NCBI GenBank assembly: GCA_004525465.1
Contig: SPCN01000069.1
Coordinates: 1-9,742 of the forward strand
Direction: 5' to 3'
DNA: 9,742 nucleotides
Source: Chrysiogenales bacterium
GTDB taxonomy: Bacteria > Acidobacteriota > Aminicenantia > UBA2199
A program made the translations under genes and the position numbers. Under the pieces are notes generated by a model, which was given only the letters and a program-made list of their open reading frames with translations, made no database searches and was not told the origin of the DNA. Position 1 is the first letter of the stretch. Each line of letters begins with the position of its first letter. Positions 1-6,180 of the stretch are shown here, one piece after another.

Positions 1-564
1 CCCCGGATCGGCGCTGACCTTGATGATCAGCTCGTTGATCATGTCGGCCATGATTGGATCCAGGCCGGTGGTCGGCTCGTCGAACATGATGATGGCTGGT
101 TCCTTGGCAATGACCCGGGCGATGGCCACCCTTTTTTTCATGCCGCCGCTGAGTTCCGCAGGCAGCAATCGGGCTATATCTGAGAGCCCGACCTGGTTCA
201 GGCTGCGCTCGATTATCAAATCGATGGCCGCGGCATCCATATCCTTGCGATTCTTTATGCCGAAGGCCACGTTCTCGCCCACGCTCAAGGAATCGAAAAG
301 GGCTCCGCTTTGAAAAACCATGCCAAACTTGTCCACCATGCGGTAGAGGTCGCTTTCCCTCATTTTGGTGATATCCTCACCTTCCACTAAAATGGACCCG
401 GAATCGGGCTTCATCAGGCCGATGACATGCTTGAAGAGGACGCTCTTGCCGCTGCCGCTGCCGCCGATAATGGTCGTTGTCTGACCGGGCTCGATGATCA
501 GGTTCACCCCCTGCAGGACCTTTTTATCGGCGAACGATTTATAAAGATCGCGGATTTCGATCAT
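1..564 (-). CDS. mlaF: MlaF-like ABC transporter ATP-binding protein (3' end cut by window)
   Basis: ATPase subunit of an Mla-type ABC system, which moves phospholipids between inner and outer membranes. The 188 residues present start at an ATG at 564-562 and show the ABC motifs in order: Walker A GGSGSGKS (34-41), Q-loop FQSGALFD (84-91), signature LSGGMKKR (138-145) and Walker B with the D-loop, IIMFDEPTTGLDP (158-170). The QSGALFDSL sequence and the GGMKKR form of the signature are typical of MlaF/Ttg2A rather than generic importers. The H-loop and C-terminus lie beyond position 1. The start overlaps the mlaE stop as ATGA and no separate Shine-Dalgarno sequence is visible, so translation is probably coupled to mlaE. 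The adjacent permease makes the assignment firm. Any mlaD-type substrate-binding gene would lie outside the window. Confidence 0.93.
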   Translation of the reverse strand, partial: MIEIRDLYKSFADKKVLQGVNLIIEPGQTTTIIGGSGSGKSVLFKHVIGLMKPDSGSILVEGEDITKMRESDLYRMVDKFGMVFQSGALFDSLSVGENVAFGIKNRKDMDAAAIDLIIERSLNQVGLSDIARLLPAELSGGMKKRVAIARVIAKEPAIIMFDEPTTGLDPIMADMINELIIKVSADPG

Positions 565-1337
565 CGCAGGCTGAAGGGCAGGATCTTGGTCCAAAAGAAG
601 TCGGAAACCAGGATGATCACCGAGGACACAACCACGGCTGTAGTGGTGGCCCGCCCCACCCCCTTGGCCCCGCCTTCGGTTTTCAAACCGAAATAGCTGC
701 CTATAACTGCGATGGTCAACCCGAAAAAAACGGACTTGATCAATCCCGACAGCACATCCCAGATCTCCAGGGAGACGAAGAGCTGGGAATCGAACAAATT
801 GGGATTCTGGTGGACCACCAGCGCGGCCACCAGCCTGCCGCCCATGATGCCGACAAAATCGCCGAAAAGGGTGAGCAGGGGCGTCATGATGACCAGGGCG
901 ACCAGGCGCGGGCTGACCAGGTACTTGACCGGGTTGACCCCGAACGTGAACAGGGCGTCCACCTGCTCCGTAACCACCATGGTGCCGATCTCGGCGCTGT
1001 AGGAAGCGCTGACCCTGCCGGCCAGCATCAGCCCGGTCAGCACCGGGATCAGCTCTTTGGTCAGGCTGACCCCGACCAGGGAACCGGTGAATACTTCAGC
1101 GCCGAAACGCTGCAAGCCGTAATAGCTCTGCAGGGCCAGAACGCCGCCCGTAAATACGGCCATCAAAAAAATGACCGGTATGGATTTGATTCCGTCCAGA
1201 TACAGGTGGCTCTCGATCAGACGGAAGTTGAAAGGTCTCTTGAAGATCAAGGCGATCGCCTTGACCGTCAAAATGAAGATTTCGCCGCTTTTGCGGGCAA
1301 AGCTGGAGAGCGGCTGCCCGATCCTGTTCAGCCGCAC
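561..1337 (-). CDS. mlaE: MlaE-family ABC transporter permease
   Basis: Inner-membrane permease of an Mla-type phospholipid transport system, 258 residues, close to the family's usual length. An N-terminal amphipathic part (about 1-45) precedes hydrophobic segments near 53-70, 85-106, 145-172, 195-218 and 232-250. The MlaE signature lies at about 107-145: GRVSASYSAEIGTM, then TEQVDALFTFGVNPVKYLV and PR. The start is GTG at 1337-1335, sharing one base with the dnaB stop (TAGTG). A GAGAGAGA purine tract just upstream could serve as the ribosome binding site. The gene ends in ATGA overlapping mlaF. Family knowledge says MlaE pairs with MlaF and an MCE protein (MlaD). Only the first pair is visible here. 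Confidence 0.93.
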   Translation of the reverse strand: MRLNRIGQPLSSFARKSGEIFILTVKAIALIFKRPFNFRLIESHLYLDGIKSIPVIFLMAVFTGGVLALQSYYGLQRFGAEVFTGSLVGVSLTKELIPVLTGLMLAGRVSASYSAEIGTMVVTEQVDALFTFGVNPVKYLVSPRLVALVIMTPLLTLFGDFVGIMGGRLVAALVVHQNPNLFDSQLFVSLEIWDVLSGLIKSVFFGLTIAVIGSYFGLKTEGGAKGVGRATTTAVVVSSVIILVSDFFWTKILPFSLR

Positions 1338-2704
1338 TATTCTCTCTCGTGGAATTCCATATTGGCAAACTTGGTGAATTTGTCGAGGAAAGCCAGGACG
1401 ATCTTTCCGGTCGGACCGTTCCTCTGTTTGGCAACGATCAGGTCGGCTTCGCCCTTACGCTCCGAGTCCTTGTCGAACTGGTCGTCACGGTGAATAAAGA
1501 TCACCACGTCGGCGTCCTGTTCGATTGAACCGCTCTCCTTGAGGTCGGAAAGCTGATATTTTGGGCCTTTCTCCCTTTTGCCGCCCCTGGTTTCCGGTGA
1601 ACGGTTCAGTTGGGCCATGGCCACAACCGGGATCTGCAGTTCCTTGGCCAATTCCTTCAGGGCGGCGGTGATGACGGCCACTTCATTGGCCCGGGTGTCG
1701 CTGCGGCGCAGGTTCTCGGCCGATACCTTGATCAATTGCAGATAGTCGACAAAAATGATGTCCAGGTTCTTTTCCGCCTTGAGTTTCCTGGCCCTGGCCT
1801 TCATCTCCACGATGGAAAGGGATGCCGAGTCGTCGATGTACAGTTTGGCTTTCTGCAGCTCGGAAGCTGCCAGCTCAAGGTCATGCCATTCCTTATTGGT
1901 CAGGTGGGGTTTGGCGGTGCGGATCGAGCTCATGCTGACCTTGGCATGGATGGCCATCATGCGCATCAACACCTGTATCTTCGACATTTCTATGGAATAG
2001 AAAGCCACGGCTTTTTCTTCCTTGATGGCCATGTTCACGGCGATATTCAGCGCCAACGCCGTCTTGCCCATGGAAGGGCGGGCGGCGAAAACTATCAGGT
2101 CGCCGTTCTGAAAACCGGAAGTGATGTCGTCGAGATCGTAGTAACCGGTCTTTAGTCCCTGGCTCTCCCCTCCTTTCTGGATCCTCTCGATCAAATCCAT
2201 GGCCTCGGGGATCATTTCGGCGGTGGAAACAAACCCTTTTTTTATGCGGTCCTCGGAGATCGTGATGATGTCTTCCTGCATTTCGTTGAGCAGGCTGATG
2301 GTGTCGGCAGCCGGTTCCCCGCCTTTCTGAATGATGTTCCGCGAGGTTAAAATGATCTTGCGCAGCGTCGAGCGATCCTTGACGATCTTGATGTATTCCT
2401 TGATATCCAGGTTTTCCGGGATATCGTCAACCAGGGAAGTAACGAAGGCGTGGCCGCCGACAAACTGCAGTTTTTTCTTTTTTTCCAGAAAACTGGAAAT
2501 AGTGATGATGTCGGCGGCGGAATCGCTGTTGACCAATTGCAGGACGGCCTGGGCGATCAGGATATGGGCATCGCGAAAAAAATCCTCGCTGCTGATCTCG
2601 GCAAAGACCTGATTGACGTAGCGGTTGTCGATCAGCATCGCCCCCAGCAGAGCTTTTTCGGCTATTTCGTCGTGGGGCAGGGCCTGGATTAATTCAAGCG
2701 CCAT
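1337..2704 (-). CDS. dnaB: Replicative DNA helicase DnaB
   Basis: Hexameric 5'-3' helicase that unwinds DNA at the replication fork and recruits primase. It has 455 residues, a normal full length with no intein. The N-terminal DnaB domain (about 8-110) begins with PHDEIAEKALLGAML, typical of the family. A linker leads to the RecA-like C-terminal domain (about 180-455) with Walker A ARPSMGKT (208-215, Lys214), Walker B IIFVDYLQL (316-324), AMAQLNR (362-368), and SGSIEQDADVVIFIHRD (391-407). The stretch EVAVITAALKELAKEL has TA where many DnaB proteins have SR, probably a lineage variant. ATG at 2704-2702 lies 8 nt after the rplI stop without a clear Shine-Dalgarno sequence, so reinitiation after rplI is likely. 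The position after rpsF-rpsR-rplI is a classic bacterial order. Confidence 0.97.
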   Translation of the reverse strand: MALELIQALPHDEIAEKALLGAMLIDNRYVNQVFAEISSEDFFRDAHILIAQAVLQLVNSDSAADIITISSFLEKKKKLQFVGGHAFVTSLVDDIPENLDIKEYIKIVKDRSTLRKIILTSRNIIQKGGEPAADTISLLNEMQEDIITISEDRIKKGFVSTAEMIPEAMDLIERIQKGGESQGLKTGYYDLDDITSGFQNGDLIVFAARPSMGKTALALNIAVNMAIKEEKAVAFYSIEMSKIQVLMRMMAIHAKVSMSSIRTAKPHLTNKEWHDLELAASELQKAKLYIDDSASLSIVEMKARARKLKAEKNLDIIFVDYLQLIKVSAENLRRSDTRANEVAVITAALKELAKELQIPVVAMAQLNRSPETRGGKREKGPKYQLSDLKESGSIEQDADVVIFIHRDDQFDKDSERKGEADLIVAKQRNGPTGKIVLAFLDKFTKFANMEFHERE

Positions 2705-2712
2705 GGGTGCGG

Positions 2713-3174
2713 CTAATCCGGAGTTTCTTCGCCGTCCTTCAAAACTTCAATCTTGATTTCTGCATCCACATCTTTGAATAATTTTATCTTGCCGGCGAAA
2801 ACACCCAGTTTTTTGATAGGCTCTTCGAGATGGATTTTCTTTCTTTCCACGCTGATGCCGATGGCGGCGAGTTCTTTTTCGATCTCGGCCGTGGTGACCG
2901 AACCGAACAACACATCGTTCTCTCCGGCTTTCTTTTTAATGGAGATGGACACCCCGTCCAGCTTTTGTTTTTGTTCAACGGCGGAGAGCTTTTCCAATTC
3001 GAGCTTTTTCTGGTGTTTCTTTTTCTTGCCTTCCATGAGCGCAACGTTGTGCGCGGTGATTTCCAATGCCAGCTTTCTGGGCATGAGAAAATTGCGGACA
3101 AAGCCCTTTTTCACTTCGATGATATCTCCCAGGCTGCCGACTTTTTCGACATCCGAGGTCAATATGACTTTCAT
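2713..3174 (-). CDS. rplI: Large-subunit ribosomal protein bL9
   Basis: Binds 23S rRNA near the L1 stalk and helps maintain reading-frame fidelity. It has 153 residues, close to the usual 148-150. The N-terminal RNA-binding domain shows MKVILTSDVEKVGSLGD, then the L9 signature EVKKGFVRNFLMPRKLA. A highly charged helix follows (about 45-75, rich in Lys and Glu), which is the long connecting helix of L9. The C-terminal domain includes DVLFGSVTTAEIEKEL. ATG at 3174-3172 overlaps the rpsR stop as ATGA, with AGAGG five bases upstream as ribosome binding site. The gene stops at TAG, 8 nt before dnaB. Confidence 0.97.
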   Translation of the reverse strand: MKVILTSDVEKVGSLGDIIEVKKGFVRNFLMPRKLALEITAHNVALMEGKKKKHQKKLELEKLSAVEQKQKLDGVSISIKKKAGENDVLFGSVTTAEIEKELAAIGISVERKKIHLEEPIKKLGVFAGKIKLFKDVDAEIKIEVLKDGEETPD

Positions 3175-3446
3175 GTGATCCTCTTTTTTTCTTCGGTGAA
3201 TCTGAGCAAAGCCATCTGCCGGGCTCTCTTGATGGCTTTGGACAATTGCTTCTGGTGATAGGCGCAGGTGCCGCTGACCCGGGCCGGAAAAATTCGCCCG
3301 GTCTCGGAAATAAAATTCTCCAGATTTTTGTGATTCTTGTAATCGATCAGCGTGATCTTGTCTTTGCAGAATGCGCAGTATTTTTTGCGCGCCGAATAAT
3401 ACTTTTTGGGGGGTTTGCCGTCACTGCTACTACTTCTCATCTGCAT
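3171..3446 (-). CDS. rpsR: Small-subunit ribosomal protein bS18, zinc-binding form
   Basis: Partner of bS6 on the 30S platform. It has 91 residues and a Ser/Lys-rich N-terminus. The core CAFCKDK, IDYKNHKNLENFISETG and GTCAYHQKQLSKAIKRARQMALL is unmistakable bS18. Cys24, Cys27, Cys61 and His64 form the zinc-ligand set of the metal-binding (C+) form. Two nearby ATGs exist. The first, at 3446-3444, has AGGAGG six bases upstream and is chosen; the second is at 3440. The start lies 17 bp inside rpsF, so the ribosome binding site falls within the codons of the acidic bS6 tail, implying coupled translation. Many bacteria have ssb between rpsF and rpsR, but it is absent here. Confidence 0.97.
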   Translation of the reverse strand: MQMRSSSSDGKPPKKYYSARKKYCAFCKDKITLIDYKNHKNLENFISETGRIFPARVSGTCAYHQKQLSKAIKRARQMALLRFTEEKKRIT

Positions 3447-3861
3447 CTGATTCCTCCTCTTTCTCTGAAAAATCTTCGCTTTCCCTATCCTCGCTGCGGC
3501 TTTCCATGGTTTTTTTGCGGATCTTGTCGATCTTGGCCCATTTTTTGGTCAGTTTGTTGGATTTCTTCAGCTTGTCATCAAGCCGCAGTGTGATGAAGCG
3601 CAGCACTTTTTCCATTTGCTTCAGGCGCCTTTCCAGGGTAGTGATGATCGCGCCGTCGACTTCGGTCTGGATGAACACGTAATAGCCTTCCAGGTTTTTT
3701 TTAATTGGAAAGGCCATTTTTTTTCTTCCCCATTCATCAAGATTTTCAATAACGCCCTTGGCTTTCTTGATGGTGGCGGTGATGGACTCGATGATTTTTT
3801 TGACTTCTTCCTCATTAACCTCGGGGGTTATGATGAAGCCAATCTCATACCTGCTATTCAT
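3430..3861 (-). CDS. rpsF: Small-subunit ribosomal protein bS6 with acidic C-terminal tail
   Basis: 30S platform protein that heterodimerises with bS18. It has 143 residues. The ferredoxin-like core (about 1-100) starts MNSRYEIGFIITPEV and contains ENLDEWGRKKMAFPIKKN and GYYVFIQTEVDG. The tail from about 100 is first lysine-rich, then Glu/Asp-rich, ending EKEEESDADEK, longer than minimal bS6 proteins. ATG at 3861-3859 follows AAGGAGG at 4-5 nt, a very strong ribosome binding site that sits inside the last codons of pth. The two genes overlap by 8 bp (ATGAATAG). Alternative pairings around this site are listed separately. Confidence 0.96.
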   Translation of the reverse strand: MNSRYEIGFIITPEVNEEEVKKIIESITATIKKAKGVIENLDEWGRKKMAFPIKKNLEGYYVFIQTEVDGAIITTLERRLKQMEKVLRFITLRLDDKLKKSNKLTKKWAKIDKIRKKTMESRSEDRESEDFSEKEEESDADEK

Positions 3862-4480
3862 TTTTCCTCCTTGTGGATGTTTTAGCCTCTTCTTTTTGAA
3901 GAAGCAAGGAGTTCTTTCTCCTGTTGAATATATTCATGGTACCGTGAATATCATTTTCCAAAATCATTTGCGCCGCTTCGGCGGCACTGACGACCCCCTC
4001 CTGAAGCTTGGCAAAGGACTGGCCCTTGAGGGGCTTCAATACATAGCGAATGATGTCCGCGGTTCTGCGAACGGGGTTGCGAATGCCGATGCGCAGGCGG
4101 GGGAAATCCTGGGTGCCGCAATGCTGGATCACCGAGCGCATCCCCTTGTGGGTGCCGGAGCTCCCCTTTTCGCGGATGCGGATGCTGCCCAGCGGCAGGT
4201 CGATGTCATCATAGATCACCAGCATATCGGAATAAGCGAACGAGAACATCGTTTGCAACTTGTGAACGGCAAGTCCGGATTCGTTCATATAAGTCATGGG
4301 TTTGGCCAGGACGACATCTTGACCGCAGATGCGCGCTTTTTTATAATGCAGGATCCTGCCCAGGCCGGCCAAAGCGATGTCGTGACGGCGGCAGATCTCC
4401 TCAATGCACATAAATCCGGCATTGTGCGGGCTTTTCTCATATATTTTATCTGGATTACCCAAACCGATGAAAACAAAAAT
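3854..4480 (-). CDS. pth: Peptidyl-tRNA hydrolase, apparent ATT start
   Basis: Cleaves peptidyl-tRNAs released from stalled ribosomes, recycling tRNA. From the proposed ATT start (4480-4478) there are 208 residues. The N-terminus FVFIGLGNPDKIYEKSPHN fits the family pattern. The conserved Asn9 and His19, KPMTYMNESG (Asn66) and VIYDDIDLP (Asp91) are all present. The position matching E. coli Asn114 is Lys112 in GTHKGM, a departure at a substrate-binding position. No ATG, GTG or TTG lies between the rplY stop and the GLGNP motif. A TTG at 4462 would delete the first beta strand. ATT sits directly after the rplY TAA, with AAGGAGG about 5 nt upstream. The C-terminus is basic and overlaps rpsF by 8 bp. 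The identity is secure; the start codon is inferred. Confidence 0.93.
   Translation of the reverse strand: MFVFIGLGNPDKIYEKSPHNAGFMCIEEICRRHDIALAGLGRILHYKKARICGQDVVLAKPMTYMNESGLAVHKLQTMFSFAYSDMLVIYDDIDLPLGSIRIREKGSSGTHKGMRSVIQHCGTQDFPRLRIGIRNPVRRTADIIRYVLKPLKGQSFAKLQEGVVSAAEAAQMILENDIHGTMNIFNRRKNSLLLQKEEAKTSTRRKNE
3867..3922 (-). promoter_or_regulatory. Candidate RNA switch over the rpsF ribosome binding site
   Basis: Within the 3' end of pth, minus-strand AGGAG (3922-3918) can pair with CTCCT (3911-3907) around a 6-nt loop. The overlapping CTCCTTG (3911-3905) is instead perfectly complementary to CAAGGAG (3873-3867), the rpsF Shine-Dalgarno region. Between them GCTTCTTC (3905-3898) and GAAGAGGC (3892-3885) form an 8-bp stem, with one G-T wobble, around AAAAA. 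The pairing that hides the site and the pairing that frees it are mutually exclusive. I see no match to the known S6:S18 leader motif, so regulation here is inference; short complementarity of this kind can arise by chance. Confidence 0.35.
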
Positions 4481-5215
4481 TTATCCCTCCTTTTTGCCTT
4501 TGCCTTTGTCCTTATCTTTGCCTTTGTCTTTATCTTTGTCTTTATCTTTGTCTGTTTCCTTGGCCTTTTCCAAGCCGGCGGCGGCTTCCGGTGCGGCTTC
4601 AGCGCCTTCAACGGCTTCTTCAACGACTGCTTCCACCTCAACAACCTCTTCCTTGGCTTTGGCGGCCACGGCGCAGATCACAGTGTTGGCCAGAGAGAGG
4701 ATTTGATAGGCTTCGGTTTTGGCCAGGGTATCCACCTTGATTGACTGGCCGATATGCAGGGCCGAAATATCCACGCGGATCTCCTTGGGAATACTGGTGG
4801 GCAAGCTGCGCACCAGCACTTCGCGGGAAATGAATTCCAGCAGACCGTCCTCGGTTTTGACACCGATGGGTTCGCCTTCGAGCACCACGGGCACTTCGAC
4901 TTCCACGGGCTTGTTAAGGTCGATGCGGATAAAATCGACATGGATGATGTGGTCTGATAAATAATCGTACTGAATATCCTTGATCATGGCGTCGAATTTG
5001 GATTTTTCGCCCTGGGTGATACGCAGGAGCGAGTTTTCCTTGTTCTCTGATTTCAGGATGCCCTTGATGTCGCTCAGGTTCACCGCGATGGGAATGCTTT
5101 CCGCGGTGATGCCGTAAAGAATGGCCGGGATCTTGCCCTGGGCCCGCAGCCCCTTGCGGGCCTGCTTGCTTATTTCTTTTCTCAATTCCGCGTTAATCGT
5201 GATCAAATTTTCCAT
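4481..5215 (-). CDS. rplY: Large-subunit ribosomal protein bL25 (TL5/CTC type) with Lys/Asp-repeat tail
   Basis: 5S rRNA-binding ribosomal protein of the long, two-domain CTC type. It has 244 residues from ATG at 5215-5213, chosen because AGAGGTG lies about 5 nt upstream; a GTG two codons earlier is possible but poorly spaced. The N-terminal L25 domain (about 1-90) contains RKGLRAQGKIPAILYG. The C-terminal TL5 domain (about 90-185) has IIHVDFIRIDLNKPVEVEVP and RVDISALHIGQ. A tail of about 60 residues follows, first Glu/Ala-rich and then a Lys-Asp/Lys-Gly alternation ending KGKKEG. The TAA stop directly abuts the proposed pth start in the same frame. The gene lies 17 nt after prs, the common prs-rplY-pth order. 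Confidence 0.95.
   Translation of the reverse strand: MENLITINAELRKEISKQARKGLRAQGKIPAILYGITAESIPIAVNLSDIKGILKSENKENSLLRITQGEKSKFDAMIKDIQYDYLSDHIIHVDFIRIDLNKPVEVEVPVVLEGEPIGVKTEDGLLEFISREVLVRSLPTSIPKEIRVDISALHIGQSIKVDTLAKTEAYQILSLANTVICAVAAKAKEEVVEVEAVVEEAVEGAEAAPEAAAGLEKAKETDKDKDKDKDKGKDKDKGKGKKEG
4493..4552 (-). repeat. 6/12-bp tandem repeat in the rplY tail
   Basis: Minus-strand reading shows repeated GACAAAGATAAA units with GGCAAA variants, encoding alternating Asp-Lys and Gly-Lys. Units are multiples of 6 bp, so gain or loss would change tail length without shifting frame. The repeat ends just before the pth ribosome binding site. Confidence 0.85.
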
Positions 5216-5232
5216 TTTCACCTCTTTTATTT

Positions 5233-6180
5233 TTACAAAAATAATTTCGAAACGGAAGTTTCCTTGTGGATACTGGCAATGGCGTCAGCGAAGAGCTTGG
5301 ATACGGAAAGCACTTCGATCTTCTGGCATTCATCCGGACGGCAGTGCAAAGGAATGGTGTTGGTAACAAATATTTTTTCCAGGGGCGCCTCATTGATCCT
5401 GGCCAGGGCATTTCCGGAAAATATACCATGGGTGCAGGCGGCAAAGACTTTTTTGGCACCATTCTTTTTCAGGGCGTTGATGGTTGCGCTCAGGGTACCG
5501 GCGGTGTCAATGATGTCGTCGACGATGATGGCGTTCTTGTTCTCCACGTCACCGATGATATGCATCAACTCGGCCACGTTCGGAGCCGTCCTTTTTTTAT
5601 CGGCGATGGCCAGGTCGGCGTTCAGCTTGCGCGCGAATAAACGAGCCCTTTCCACGCCGCCGGCGTCGGGTGAAACAATGACCAGGTCCTGCAGTTTCAT
5701 CTTTTTGAAATGGGAAATGAAGACAGGCAGGGCCATAAGGTTATCGACGGGAATGTTGAAAAAACCCTGAATTTGGGCGGCGTGAAGATCAATGGTCAGG
5801 ACCCGGGAAAAACCGGCGGTCTCCAGCAGATCAGCGAGCAGCCGAGCCGAAATGGCGACCCTGGGCCTGTCCTTGCGGTCCTGGCGGGCATATGCATAAT
5901 AGGCGATCACTGCCGTGATGCGGCGGGCCGAGGCCCTTTTGAAAGCGTCGGCCATCAGCAGCAGCTCCATGATATGGAAATTGCTGTCCGCGCAGAGTGA
6001 TTGCACGATGAATACATCGGCGCCGCGGACGTTTTCGTGGCTCTGAAAACGGATCTCGCCGTCGGAAAACACATCCAATACCGACTGACCCAGCGTGCGG
6101 TGCAGGTTCCTGGCGATTTCGCCGGCAAGTTTTTCATTGGCAGAACCTGAAAAAATCAAAAATTTATTCTCGTTTGTCAT
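5233..6180 (-). CDS. prs: Ribose-phosphate pyrophosphokinase
   Basis: Makes PRPP from ribose 5-phosphate and ATP, feeding purine, pyrimidine, histidine, tryptophan and NAD synthesis. It has 315 residues, the normal length. Motifs in order are FSDGEIRFQSHENVRG (38-53), the ATP-binding YARQDRKDRPR (97-107, where PYYGYARQDRK is usual), the signature DLHAAQIQGFF (131-141, catalytic His132), VSPDAGGVERAR (169-180), and the PRPP loop VDDIIDTAGTL (220-230). Its ATG overlaps the TGA of the open frame that runs from ispE through the tRNA (ATGA). No Shine-Dalgarno sequence is visible upstream, because that space is the tRNA 3' end. Translation therefore relies on coupling, or on a nearly leaderless message made by tRNA processing. 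Confidence 0.96.
   Translation of the reverse strand: MTNENKFLIFSGSANEKLAGEIARNLHRTLGQSVLDVFSDGEIRFQSHENVRGADVFIVQSLCADSNFHIMELLLMADAFKRASARRITAVIAYYAYARQDRKDRPRVAISARLLADLLETAGFSRVLTIDLHAAQIQGFFNIPVDNLMALPVFISHFKKMKLQDLVIVSPDAGGVERARLFARKLNADLAIADKKRTAPNVAELMHIIGDVENKNAIIVDDIIDTAGTLSATINALKKNGAKKVFAACTHGIFSGNALARINEAPLEKIFVTNTIPLHCRPDECQKIEVLSVSKLFADAIASIHKETSVSKLFL

Noticed and set aside
20..1493. Plus-strand open frames opposite mlaF, mlaE and dnaB
   Set aside because: They are antisense shadows of strongly recognised minus-strand genes, with no domain-like sequence and no ribosome binding site support.
4460..4462. TTG at 4462 as the pth start
   Set aside because: It removes the first beta strand and begins inside the conserved GLGNP motif, so the protein would probably not fold properly.
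4493..4552. CRISPR-like array
   Set aside because: The repeats are contiguous 6/12-bp codon repeats without spacers and lie in frame within rplY.
3758..4744. A 328-codon plus-strand open frame spanning pth and rplY
   Set aside because: It is low complexity (Phe/Val/Leu-rich), caused by the complement of the Lys/Asp repeat and pth. The minus-strand genes have full family motifs.
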